Below are positions 11,788-20,641 of a DNA stretch of 64,000 nucleotides, one piece after another. Position 1 is the stretch's first letter. Every line of letters begins with the position of its first letter. The notes under the pieces are model-generated. The model searched no databases. It was given only the letters and a program-made list of their open reading frames with translations, and was not told the origin of the DNA. Origin of the DNA: Oceanivirga miroungae (GTDB lineage Bacteria; Fusobacteriota; Fusobacteriia; Fusobacteriales; Leptotrichiaceae); contig NZ_CABWIB010000001.1 in the NCBI RefSeq assembly GCF_902505095.1, positions 1,006,688-1,070,687 on the forward strand. The letters run 5' to 3'. A program made the translations under genes and the position numbers.

Positions 11788-14454
11788 ATGAAAAAGTCAC
11801 TACTTATACTGGGTATTATCCCATATATTGCAATGTCTTCAGATAAAACTCTATATGGAACTAATAATTCTAATGTTAAAGTACAAAATATAAAAAGAGG
11901 GAAATTAAAATTAAGCTCTATAACTTATACGCCATTAGATTTCACATTAACATCAAGAAATAATTTTTTTAAATTTAATGTTAAAGTCTCAGGACAAAGA
12001 GATCGTATTAATAAATCAAACACTAAGTCTTCTTTTATACCTATTAAAAATAAAAAACTTGGTGAGGAAGAAAATTTTTCAAAAAAACAGGGAGTGTTAA
12101 CAGATTATTTTAATCCAAAAAAAATATACAATGTAGAATATACAACTATGTTTGGCCAAGATTTTTCAGTTGAAGAAAGTTCGGGAAATATTAGTAAAAT
12201 TCCTTTGAATAACCTATATAATTTTGGAAATAGTTTAGAATACTTGATTAAAAGAGCTAGTGGTAAAAAATTAGTATTACCTCATGCACACAGTCATGCT
12301 GGTCACTCACATAATCATAATCATAATCACGATCATGACCATAACCATGATGAAGAACACACTGGTTATAGAAATGAATTCGATACTTTTATTCCATTCA
12401 ATTCCAGAGAATATAAAGAAGATGAGGATTTAGGTATTAAAGCTAGTATAGATTACTTTAATAATAAGGTAGGATTTAAACTTACTCACTATTTTAGAAG
12501 AATGGTTGAAAATGAAATAAGTCATCCTAATGATGAAACTATAGCTGAGTTAAAAACTCATTTATTATTAAAAGATAAAGTATCTCTTAATTTTAGACCT
12601 AGATTAAGTCTTGTTAAATTTAATCCAACTAAGTTTGAATCTGATACTGATTTTAGAATAAAGATAAATGAAAATAATTTTATAAACAGCTATATGTATA
12701 ATGCTATTCAGTTAAATTCACTTGATGAGAAGATTAAGTTTAAAAATATTTTTAGTATAGACTATGACTATAATAAAGAAAAATTAAGAAGTCATAAATT
12801 CTATGAAATAGTCGATCACGAACATGAAAAAGAAGATAGATTTAGAGTAAAATTTAGCCTAACACACGACGCTAAGTATGATAAACCTATATTAAAATTA
12901 AAAGACTATAAATACAGTAGAAAAGAGGATTTATTTAGCTATAACGCTGAATTAAATTTAAAAAAATCCAATGCCTTTATAGATAATTTAACTTTAGAAA
13001 ATAATTTTACATATAACCAAAACATAAGAAAAGTAAAGGCGTTTGATTTTGACTTCTATACTGAAAAAAAATACTTATATAATGATAAAAATAGTAAGGC
13101 ATTTATCAATGAAAATATAGATCATATAGAAAACCATATACCTAAAAAATTACAAGAAAGACACCTTTTAGTAAAAAAAGACGAAAATGAAAATCAATAT
13201 ATTGAGATTTATGAATTACTTAAATTTGAAAATTCCTGTATGCCATATACAGATAAATATTGTATAAAAAATGAATTTCCAAATGAAGGAAATGATGAAT
13301 TGGATTCTATTGGTGGAACTGCACCTACTGATGATGATCCTTTTGCTGATATTGGTGGAACTGTACCTACTGATGATGATCCTTTTGCTGATATTGGTGG
13401 AACTGTACCTACTGATGATGATCCTTTTGCTGATATTGGTGGAACTGTACCTACTGATGATGATCCTTTTGCTGATATTGATGATAATAGTTCACAAACA
13501 ACAAATACGCAAATACTGTATAGTCCAGATGAACGATTAGAAAGAACAGATTATGTTTTAATAAAATATACCTATAATTTTTTAGGTCTATCTCGTAAGC
13601 CACTTTCATATACAAACTTAAATGAGATTAACTTTAACAATGAATCTAAAATTTCATATAAATATAAAGGATATAAATTCAATTTTAAAAATAATGTACA
13701 CGTTGATATACCTTCATATGAAAATAGAGAAAATAATTTTATGATTGAGAATAATTTAAGTCTTGGAGTAGAAAAAAAATTCAAAAAAAGATTTAATTTA
13801 AAATTTGACTTTAATGATCAATACATATATCACAAATATAATACATATTACAGAAATAACCTAATTAATACTTCATATCAAATAAATAGAAGTTCATATA
13901 ATTTAGACACAGCATATAACTTAAATGAAAAGAAATTAAATTTAATATATGGTTTAAATTTAAAATATACGCTTGAAGCAAGAAAAGCACCTATTGAACT
14001 AATGGAAGGAAATAAAGAAGAAGCTCTTATTTTCGTTGAGCCAACACCTGAACTTTATGAATTTTACTATAGTTTAGGTCCCTTTGAAAGAAACAAATTA
14101 ATATCACCTAAATCTAATGGTAAAGAAAATGAAGCTTTACTTAACGGATATAAGGAATATTTAGAATTTAAAAATAATAAATACATCGATATCCCAGCTT
14201 ATAGAAGACAACTTAAATATGAAGTTGATAAATGGGTTTTAGGTAATATCCTAGATATTAAACCATACCTTGAAATAAACTACAATTTTAATAAAAACAT
14301 TAAATTCTACTCTAAATTAGAAACAAATTTTAATTTTAATAATAGTAGTACTATAGGTATAGATAAAGATGGATATTTTAGACCAGTAGCTAAAAATATG
14401 TCTTTAGGTGATATTACAACAAAATTTGAATTTGGAATTAAACAAAAATTTTAA
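11788..14454 (+). CDS. His-rich outer-membrane beta-barrel protein with tandem repeats
   Basis: I do not recognise the family. It has a signal peptide (MKKSLLILGIIPYIAMS) and long amphipathic beta-strand-like sequence throughout. The C-terminal FEFGIKQKF ends in Phe, as outer-membrane barrels do. Residues 166-191 contain 12 histidines in 26 positions (HAHSH, NHNHNH, DHDHNH), a likely exposed metal-binding loop; another HEHEKE cluster lies near 350. Four 14-aa acidic repeats (GGTVPTDDDPFADI) occupy about 509-564. No TonB plug domain is evident. The ATG has AAAGGA at an unusually long spacing (about 14). It is co-transcribed with the S8 autotransporter 10 bp downstream. The metal-receptor idea is inference from the histidines and the neighbouring ABC genes. 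Confidence 0.6.
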   Translation: MKKSLLILGIIPYIAMSSDKTLYGTNNSNVKVQNIKRGKLKLSSITYTPLDFTLTSRNNFFKFNVKVSGQRDRINKSNTKSSFIPIKNKKLGEEENFSKKQGVLTDYFNPKKIYNVEYTTMFGQDFSVEESSGNISKIPLNNLYNFGNSLEYLIKRASGKKLVLPHAHSHAGHSHNHNHNHDHDHNHDEEHTGYRNEFDTFIPFNSREYKEDEDLGIKASIDYFNNKVGFKLTHYFRRMVENEISHPNDETIAELKTHLLLKDKVSLNFRPRLSLVKFNPTKFESDTDFRIKINENNFINSYMYNAIQLNSLDEKIKFKNIFSIDYDYNKEKLRSHKFYEIVDHEHEKEDRFRVKFSLTHDAKYDKPILKLKDYKYSRKEDLFSYNAELNLKKSNAFIDNLTLENNFTYNQNIRKVKAFDFDFYTEKKYLYNDKNSKAFINENIDHIENHIPKKLQERHLLVKKDENENQYIEIYELLKFENSCMPYTDKYCIKNEFPNEGNDELDSIGGTAPTDDDPFADIGGTVPTDDDPFADIGGTVPTDDDPFADIGGTVPTDDDPFADIDDNSSQTTNTQILYSPDERLERTDYVLIKYTYNFLGLSRKPLSYTNLNEINFNNESKISYKYKGYKFNFKNNVHVDIPSYENRENNFMIENNLSLGVEKKFKKRFNLKFDFNDQYIYHKYNTYYRNNLINTSYQINRSSYNLDTAYNLNEKKLNLIYGLNLKYTLEARKAPIELMEGNKEEALIFVEPTPELYEFYYSLGPFERNKLISPKSNGKENEALLNGYKEYLEFKNNKYIDIPAYRRQLKYEVDKWVLGNILDIKPYLEINYNFNKNIKFYSKLETNFNFNNSSTIGIDKDGYFRPVAKNMSLGDITTKFEFGIKQKF
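13312..13479 (+). repeat. Four tandem 42-bp repeats
   Basis: Units begin at 13312, 13354, 13396 and 13438 and encode GGT(A/V)PTDDDPFADI. The visible difference is GCACCT in the first unit versus GTACCT in the others. The near identity suggests recent slippage; any copy change keeps the reading frame. Confidence 0.93.
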
Positions 14455-14463
14455 GGAGGAACA

Positions 14464-17448
14464 TTGAAAAAACATATATACATATTATTAATCTTATCTA
14501 TTGCATCTTGCGCTAAAATAGATTTTAATGATACTTTTGCACCAGATCCAAATAGATTTAAAATTAATGTAGATAGAAATAACTATAAAGTGGTTGAAGA
14601 AAAAGTTTTACATGCTACTGATGAATATTCTAATAATATTAAAAACACTGTCACTATAATTGAACACGCAAATAAGATTGAAGAACATAAAAAGACGGTA
14701 AATGATGTATTTAAAAATACAATGATTAATGGAACTAATAATTTAGATATAGAACCTTCTAATTTTTGGGAAGATCAAGTTAATACAAGAGATATTACAG
14801 GAATTATTAATATGTCATTTGGGGGTTCATATTTTAATCTTGATATGGGGCATTTATTATCACGTTCATACTATATAGACAAAATACAAAATAACCTCGA
14901 CCCAAATTATTCTATTTTTTTCTCTGATAGGGCTTATGATAAAGACTATCTAAATAATGAAAAATTAAAAGTAATTGCTCTTGGTAATACAAACTATCTT
15001 GTCCCTACTAAAAATAATGGAAATAGTATGATGGCTATGTATCAAGTAATGTCACCTTCTATGCAAAAAATAGCAAGATCTGAATCTATATTAGTTAAAT
15101 TTGAATCGTTAAAACCAGAAGATAAAGATAACTTCTACATTAATAAAGATACTGATAAGCAAATAATAATAAATAAGAACGAAAACAATGAATACTATGG
15201 TAATTCTATTAAATTAAAAGAAAATAGCAATACTGATTTTTATATGACAGATGCTCTTTTACTTCGTAGTTTTACAGTTGGTGAAGATGGTTATGTAAAA
15301 GGTGATGAAAATAGTAAACTACCTGAAAATATGGGGTCTAGTTTTTCTACTCCCCGTGTATCAAGACTAGCATATGAGATTAAGAAAAAATACCCATTTT
15401 TAACTTATCAACAAGTTAAACAAGTAATACTAACAACAGCTAAAAAAGACAGTAAATACATAAGTATATATAACGGTTGGGGTCATGTTGATAGAGAAAA
15501 AGCAATGAAGGGGCCATCAGATCTAAATGCTGGTTTAATTGAGGAACAAAAATATTTTAGATCTAACTATGATAAAATTTATGATAAGGATAAAAACCTA
15601 TACTTTTATGTAGATATAAATGATGGTAAAGAATATACATTCTCAAATGATATAAAATCTGGTCTTGATGGAGATGGTAATACAAATGAAGATTATGATA
15701 CATTAAAATTTGAGGGAACTCCACAAACAGTTAACCCTCATAGTTCTAACATTTATACCTATTGCAACGAAGGTGAAAAGTCTTGTGGTAATGAATTTAG
15801 GCACGGTATTATATATAAATATAGAATACCTAAGGTATTAGATAGTGAGAGAAACTATTATTCTAATGTAAAAAAAGCTGGACTTCGTAAAAATGGTAAT
15901 GGGACTTTAGTATTAGAAGGTGAGCAACTATATGATACTAAAACACAAATACTAGGCGGAAAACTTGTGCTTAAAAATAATTCTAACTCAGAATATGAAG
16001 TATTTGCAGGTTCTAATTTTGAAATTAACTCTAATAATAATCTCACATTAAATAAAATTACATCACAAGGTACTGTAGATTTTAACTCTAATATTTCTAG
16101 TTTAAAGTCATATGAAGCAGATAATAATTCTACCACTATATTACACCCTAATAATGTAGTTAATGCAGACTCATTTAAGTTAAATGGTACTGTAAAAATT
16201 GGTGATGACACTAAAGAATTATCAGATTTAAAAAATTTAGTAAAAGCTAAAACTATAGACGCTAATATAAATAATATTTACTTAGAGCCTATAGTTATTG
16301 ATAATGGTAAATATGTAACAATAGACTTTGTAAATAAAATTTCAAAACTTAAAAATGTTGATGAAAACTATACTAAATTAAGAGATTTAAACGAAGAACA
16401 ATTAAGAAATATTCCATCATATAAAAGAAATGAAAAAACTTTTTTCGATATGTATAAAGTTACAGACAGAGTTAAGTATTTTTATTCATATTATATGAAA
16501 ATAGATAACCGTACAGGTCATATTCTAAGTCTATCAGCAAAATCTCCTAGTAAAGAAGATAAGAAAAAAGCGATAAGTCAAATATTTACCGATAATTACT
16601 CAAGCTATATATCTTCATTACTAGATAATATTGATGATTTAGATAAGAGTAAAAATAATATGATATTTACTAACTCTAATATATTTAATAAGTTGTCATT
16701 TTCATTAAATACATATAATAAGACAAACTTTATTAAAGGCAAAAACTATGATCCATTTAATTTAAACCTAAATAGCGTTAATTTAGGAATAAACTATGAT
16801 AATAAATTTAATGGGTATATTACTTATGCAAAATCTAAGTATAAATTTAATGATGATAGTATTTTTAATAATCATTTTATAAACCTTGATTTTAATTATA
16901 ACTATAATAAAAATTTAAGTATATTAAATTCCATTGGATATAACTACTCAAAGGTTAACAGACAACTTATAAATGAAATTGTTAAAAATGATTTTCATAG
17001 TGCACTTTATCAAAATAAATTAATATTTAAAAACGATATAAACTTAGATAAGATAAAAACAAATCTTAGTCTTTATATTCAAAATACTATGCAATTTTTA
17101 AATGTATTTGGAAATAAAGAAAAAAGCATACAAAATGCTGGTATAAAGATAAAAAATACCTTCCTATTTAATGATAAAATTTCATTAGGTATAAATTCTA
17201 AAACTAAGTTAAATAATAACATTGATTTAATAAATAGATTAGATGTAAGCTATAATAGTATTAACGATACTTTTATAAATGCAAGTATCCTAGGTATTGA
17301 TACAAAACTATATGGAAAAAATGTTGATAAAGTATCTGCTAACTACTCTATAGGTTTTAACAGTAAAATAAATAAGTTCATAATTACTACTTCTTTAGAT
17401 ATAGATACTAAGGGTAAAATTGGATTTAATCTTGGAATCACTAGATAG
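14464..17448 (+). CDS. Lipoprotein autotransporter with S8-like, probably inactive, protease domain
   Basis: The lipobox (LSIASC, Cys17) suggests an acylated autotransporter, an arrangement like neisserial NalP. A subtilisin-fold region spans about residues 60-330. INMSFGG (about 117-123), an oxyanion-type LGN (about 174) and the serine motif GSSFSTP (Ser293) are present. The Asp motif is replaced by VTIIEHA and no HGT motif is seen, only HKKTV. A passenger repeat, GNGTLVLEGEQLYDTKTQ at about 478-495, matches autotransporter-associated repeats. A beta-domain of about 260 residues closes the protein, but it ends in GITR rather than an aromatic residue. The start is TTG with AAGGAGG directly over the upstream stop. 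Confidence 0.75.
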   Translation: MKKHIYILLILSIASCAKIDFNDTFAPDPNRFKINVDRNNYKVVEEKVLHATDEYSNNIKNTVTIIEHANKIEEHKKTVNDVFKNTMINGTNNLDIEPSNFWEDQVNTRDITGIINMSFGGSYFNLDMGHLLSRSYYIDKIQNNLDPNYSIFFSDRAYDKDYLNNEKLKVIALGNTNYLVPTKNNGNSMMAMYQVMSPSMQKIARSESILVKFESLKPEDKDNFYINKDTDKQIIINKNENNEYYGNSIKLKENSNTDFYMTDALLLRSFTVGEDGYVKGDENSKLPENMGSSFSTPRVSRLAYEIKKKYPFLTYQQVKQVILTTAKKDSKYISIYNGWGHVDREKAMKGPSDLNAGLIEEQKYFRSNYDKIYDKDKNLYFYVDINDGKEYTFSNDIKSGLDGDGNTNEDYDTLKFEGTPQTVNPHSSNIYTYCNEGEKSCGNEFRHGIIYKYRIPKVLDSERNYYSNVKKAGLRKNGNGTLVLEGEQLYDTKTQILGGKLVLKNNSNSEYEVFAGSNFEINSNNNLTLNKITSQGTVDFNSNISSLKSYEADNNSTTILHPNNVVNADSFKLNGTVKIGDDTKELSDLKNLVKAKTIDANINNIYLEPIVIDNGKYVTIDFVNKISKLKNVDENYTKLRDLNEEQLRNIPSYKRNEKTFFDMYKVTDRVKYFYSYYMKIDNRTGHILSLSAKSPSKEDKKKAISQIFTDNYSSYISSLLDNIDDLDKSKNNMIFTNSNIFNKLSFSLNTYNKTNFIKGKNYDPFNLNLNSVNLGINYDNKFNGYITYAKSKYKFNDDSIFNNHFINLDFNYNYNKNLSILNSIGYNYSKVNRQLINEIVKNDFHSALYQNKLIFKNDINLDKIKTNLSLYIQNTMQFLNVFGNKEKSIQNAGIKIKNTFLFNDKISLGINSKTKLNNNIDLINRLDVSYNSINDTFINASILGIDTKLYGKNVDKVSANYSIGFNSKINKFIITTSLDIDTKGKIGFNLGITR

Positions 17449-17449
17449 T

Positions 17450-17486
17450 AAAAATGCAGGTAAAACCTGTATTTTTATTTTTCTAA
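17450..17486 (+). terminator. Terminator after the surface-protein operon
   Basis: AAAAATGCAGGT (17450-17461) and ACCTGTATTTTT (17465-17476) form a 12-bp stem with one G-U pair, followed by a T-rich run. It lies two bases after the stop. Confidence 0.85.
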
Positions 17487-17605
17487 TTTTTTTTATAATT
17501 CAGTTATTTTTTATAACTTTAATTTTCACTATTAAAATACAGTAATTTTTTGTAAATACAAATTTCAGTTATTGCTAAAAACCCTTATTTTACAAGACTT
17601 TTCAT

Positions 17606-17634
17606 TTGAAAAATATATTTTAAAGTGTTAAAAT
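17606..17634 (+). promoter_or_regulatory. Promoter of the zinc-type ABC operon
   Basis: TTGAAA (17606-17611), 17 nt, TAAAAT (17629-17634). Transcription would start near 17641, leaving only a short leader before the first gene. Two TTCAGTT motifs (17499 and 17564) lie upstream. Confidence 0.6.
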
Positions 17635-17648
17635 AAGGTTCAAAGAAG

Positions 17649-18182
17649 GTGATTAAAATTAAGATAAAAAAAATTTCAAGTGAAAATGATAGACTAGAAA
17701 ATACTTATGTACTTTTAAGCATAATTTTTATTTTTATAATTTCATTTTTCACAATATTTATAACAACAGAAAGTACAAGTGAACTAATTAATAAAAATCA
17801 TATAAGTGCAAAATCACTTAGTGGTAAAAATAATATTACATATAACTATTTAAAATTAATTACTGATGATATTGATTTAATAGATATGGATAAATTAAGT
17901 ATTAAATACTTAAAAGATGAGCTTTTCTATGAACCATTTGCAGAGGGTAGCATAGATAATCACAAGTGGATTGAATTATCTAATAATAAATATATCTTAT
18001 TTGTAGGTAGCAAAGATAGTAGCACTTTTATTTTAAAAATAAACAAACTTAATAAAAATTCTGAAATTCTTTTCTCTAGCACATATAAAGAATCTAATTT
18101 AGAGATAGATAAACTATTAAGAAGTAAAGAATTTAAAGTAATTGACGCTTATACAGGAAAAGAATTCAGAAAGGGGAATTAA
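17649..18182 (+). CDS. Hypothetical single-pass membrane protein, first gene of metal ABC operon
   Basis: Function not recognised. There is one hydrophobic segment at about residues 21-41, then a roughly 135-residue extracytoplasmic region. A short N-terminal basic stretch implies an N-in signal anchor. The stop abuts the ATPase start (TAAATG). Start uncertain: GTG at 17649 places its only good ribosome site at 17635-17638, upstream of the expected transcript start. ATT at 17658 has AAGGTGA at normal spacing and a product beginning MKIKKISS. Co-transcription suggests an accessory role in metal uptake, but this is inference. Confidence 0.7.
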   Translation: MIKIKIKKISSENDRLENTYVLLSIIFIFIISFFTIFITTESTSELINKNHISAKSLSGKNNITYNYLKLITDDIDLIDMDKLSIKYLKDELFYEPFAEGSIDNHKWIELSNNKYILFVGSKDSSTFILKINKLNKNSEILFSSTYKESNLEIDKLLRSKEFKVIDAYTGKEFRKGN

Positions 18183-18875
18183 ATGATAGAAGGTATTTCA
18201 ATAGAAGTTAAAAACTTATCTTTAAATATTTCAAATAACCAAATACTAGAAAATATAAGTCTTAACTTTGAAAAAGGTAAAATACATGCAATAATAGGTC
18301 CTAATGGTGGAGGGAAAACAAGTTTTTTAAAATGTTTATTAGGTCAGATGCCATATAAAGGAGAAATCTTATTTAAATACGAAGATAAAGATAAAATAGG
18401 CTATGTCCCTCAAACTCTTGACTTTGAGAAAACTTTACCTATTACAATTACTGATTTTTTATCTATGTGTTATAGTAAAAAACCTGCATTTTTATCTCCT
18501 AATTTAAAAAAGAAGGAACTTTTTAATGAGATTTTAGAAGAAGTAGGGCTAAAACACAAAGAAAAAAGACTTCTTGGAAATTTAAGTGGAGGAGAATTAA
18601 AAAGACTTTTATTAGCTCAAGCAATAAATCCAAGACCAAATTTACTTATATTAGATGAACCATTTGCGGGAGTAGATACAGTTGGAGAACAATACTTTTT
18701 AAATACGATTAAAAATCTAAGAGATGAAGGAATTACAATAATATGGATACACCACAACATTAAAGTGGCTAGAGAGTATGCAGATACTATAACTTGTATA
18801 AAAAAAGATCTTAAGTTTCAGGTAAATAAAGATGAAGAAATTTCAAATGAGCGTTTACTTGATATTTATTCATAG
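18183..18875 (+). CDS. Metal (zinc/manganese-type) ABC transporter ATP-binding protein
   Basis: 230-aa ATPase of the ZnuC/TroB type. Walker A is GPNGGGKTS (about residues 39-47), the Q-loop is YVPQT at about 78, the signature is LSGGELKRLLLAQA (about 137-150), Walker B is LLILDEPFAGVD (about 157-168) and the H-loop is WIHHN (about 192). It would power the permease encoded 8 bp downstream. Sub-family was judged from gene order (ATPase, ABC-3 permease, TroA-like binding protein) and sequence. The transported metal is not established, because the binding protein is atypical. Confidence 0.88.
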   Translation: MIEGISIEVKNLSLNISNNQILENISLNFEKGKIHAIIGPNGGGKTSFLKCLLGQMPYKGEILFKYEDKDKIGYVPQTLDFEKTLPITITDFLSMCYSKKPAFLSPNLKKKELFNEILEEVGLKHKEKRLLGNLSGGELKRLLLAQAINPRPNLLILDEPFAGVDTVGEQYFLNTIKNLRDEGITIIWIHHNIKVAREYADTITCIKKDLKFQVNKDEEISNERLLDIYS

Positions 18876-18883
18876 GTGATAAT

Positions 18884-19768
18884 ATGTATTTATTAAATTT
18901 ATTTAGAGAATATATTATATCTCTTTCACTAAATTCATATTTGCCATCATTCATGCAATATAATTTTGTTATAAATGCACTAATATCTGCAATATTTCTA
19001 GGACCTATACTTGGTATATTTGGTACCTTAATAATAACTAAAAAAATGGCTTTCTTCTCAGAAGCTATAGGACACTCTGCTTTAACCGGTATTGCTCTTG
19101 GAATATTTTTAGGAGAAAATCCTACAAGTCCATATATTATGCTGTATGGATACTGTATAATTTTTGCAATTATAATAACATATACAAAAAACAAAACAAA
19201 AATGAGTTCTGATACTCTAATAGGTATTTTTCTATCAATTACAATAGCAATAGGTGGAGCTTTAATTATAATAATATCTTCTAAGGCAAATATACATGTA
19301 TTAGAAAGCTTATTATTTGGTTCTATTTTAACGGTAAATGATTTAGACATAATGATACTTATAGTATCTACAATAGTTCTTTTAATTATAACTATACCAA
19401 ACTATAATAACTTAATACTTGGAAGCTTCAACTCTAATATGGCAAAAATAAAGGGTATTAATGTTAAATTTTTAGATTATCTATTTATAATACTGGTTAC
19501 ACTTGTAACCTTAGCAAGTATAAAAATAATTGGTACTGCTTTAGTTGAAGCTCTATTTTTAATACCAGCTGCTAGCAGCAAAAATATATCTAGATCAGTT
19601 AAAAGTTTTTTCTGGTTTAGTATTTTATTCTCATTATCAAGTACAATACTTGGAATATTACTACCTTTAATATTAAATATACCATTACCTTCGGGTGGAT
19701 CAATAATAATGGTATCAGCTGTATTTTTCATTATAACAATTATATATAAAACATTAAGAAAGGCTTAG
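18884..19768 (+). CDS. Metal ABC transporter permease (ABC-3 family)
   Basis: 294 aa with about eight or nine hydrophobic helices. It contains the ABC-3 family's EAIGHSALTGIALG segment (about residues 61-74) and GTALVEALFLIPAASSKNIS (about 216-235), typical of ZnuB/TroC permeases. GGTGATAAT precedes the ATG. It is the membrane subunit for the preceding ATPase. Confidence 0.9.
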   Translation: MYLLNLFREYIISLSLNSYLPSFMQYNFVINALISAIFLGPILGIFGTLIITKKMAFFSEAIGHSALTGIALGIFLGENPTSPYIMLYGYCIIFAIIITYTKNKTKMSSDTLIGIFLSITIAIGGALIIIISSKANIHVLESLLFGSILTVNDLDIMILIVSTIVLLIITIPNYNNLILGSFNSNMAKIKGINVKFLDYLFIILVTLVTLASIKIIGTALVEALFLIPAASSKNISRSVKSFFWFSILFSLSSTILGILLPLILNIPLPSGGSIIMVSAVFFIITIIYKTLRKA

Positions 19769-19778
19769 GTGAAAAATC

Positions 19779-20639
19779 ATGAAAAAAATGATCTTAAATT
19801 TTATTCTAATTTTTGGATTTATTTCATTTTCAGATACTATACTAACTACAACAAATGCTACATATACATTAACTAATTTATTAACTAAAGACATGGGTGT
19901 AAATGTAGTAAGCGTATTTGAAACTGCAACAAGTATGGATACTAATCAAGATATCTACTTTAAAAAATCTGAATATGCACTTGATAGATTTAATGACATT
20001 GTAGCTGTAGTTGATTTAAAAAATATTTGGAAGAATGATTTACTGTATAAATATTCAAGACTTTCAAATATTAGAACAGTAGAAATTGATGCTAGTACAA
20101 CATATACTGATAATTCTAGTTTAATTATGACTTTATTTAAAGACAATCCATATATATGGTTAGATTTTACAAATGCTAAAAAAATGCTAAATATAATACA
20201 TTCTGATTTAGTAAGTCTTTATCCAAAAAGCAAAAAAATACTAGATAAAAATTTATATGAGGCTTTAAACGAAATTAATAATATAGAAAATATGTATTTA
20301 GATATCTATAATATAGATGGAGTTATAATTTTAAATAACTCTTTAGCTTATTTAGTTAGTTATCTTAACATTCCATATATTTTAGTAGATGATTTAAGCA
20401 AGCTTGAAAAAACAATTAAAGAAACTGGATTTAATACTGTATTAACTAATAGATATGAAAGTAAAGAAACTAAGGATTTAATTTCAAAAAACAAAGCAAG
20501 TCTTACATATATTAAAACAGGTAAAATGCCCGTTGAAGATGAAGACGATGAAGATTTAATGTCTAAATCAGCATTAACTGATATATATTTATACAATTTA
20601 AAAGAATTAAAAAAATTAAATAATAGTAAAGGAGAATAG
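19779..20639 (+). CDS. TroA-family metal-binding protein lacking canonical histidine ligands
   Basis: Periplasmic substrate-binding protein of the ZnuA/TroA cluster, signal peptide at residues 1-18. The hallmark NPHIWLDP is present as NPYIWLDF (residues 123-130), so the ligand His is Tyr. The loop that usually carries another His reads TSMDTNQDIY. His141 is the only histidine in the whole 286-aa protein and there is no Cys. An acidic patch (VEDEDDEDLM, about 241-250) lies near the C-terminus. The gene sits directly after the permease with AGGTGA ahead of its ATG. Family by fold is fairly sure; three-His zinc binding is ruled out by composition. Confidence 0.8.
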   Translation: MKKMILNFILIFGFISFSDTILTTTNATYTLTNLLTKDMGVNVVSVFETATSMDTNQDIYFKKSEYALDRFNDIVAVVDLKNIWKNDLLYKYSRLSNIRTVEIDASTTYTDNSSLIMTLFKDNPYIWLDFTNAKKMLNIIHSDLVSLYPKSKKILDKNLYEALNEINNIENMYLDIYNIDGVIILNNSLAYLVSYLNIPYILVDDLSKLEKTIKETGFNTVLTNRYESKETKDLISKNKASLTYIKTGKMPVEDEDDEDLMSKSALTDIYLYNLKELKKLNNSKGE

Positions 20640-20641
20640 CA

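Noticed and set aside
13312-13479. Regular repeats that might suggest a CRISPR array
   Set aside because: The units are directly adjacent without spacers and encode an in-frame peptide repeat.
13271-13540. 89-codon frame in the repeat region reading MMILLLILVELYLL repeatedly
   Set aside because: It is the shifted-frame shadow of the 42-bp repeats inside the 888-aa gene.
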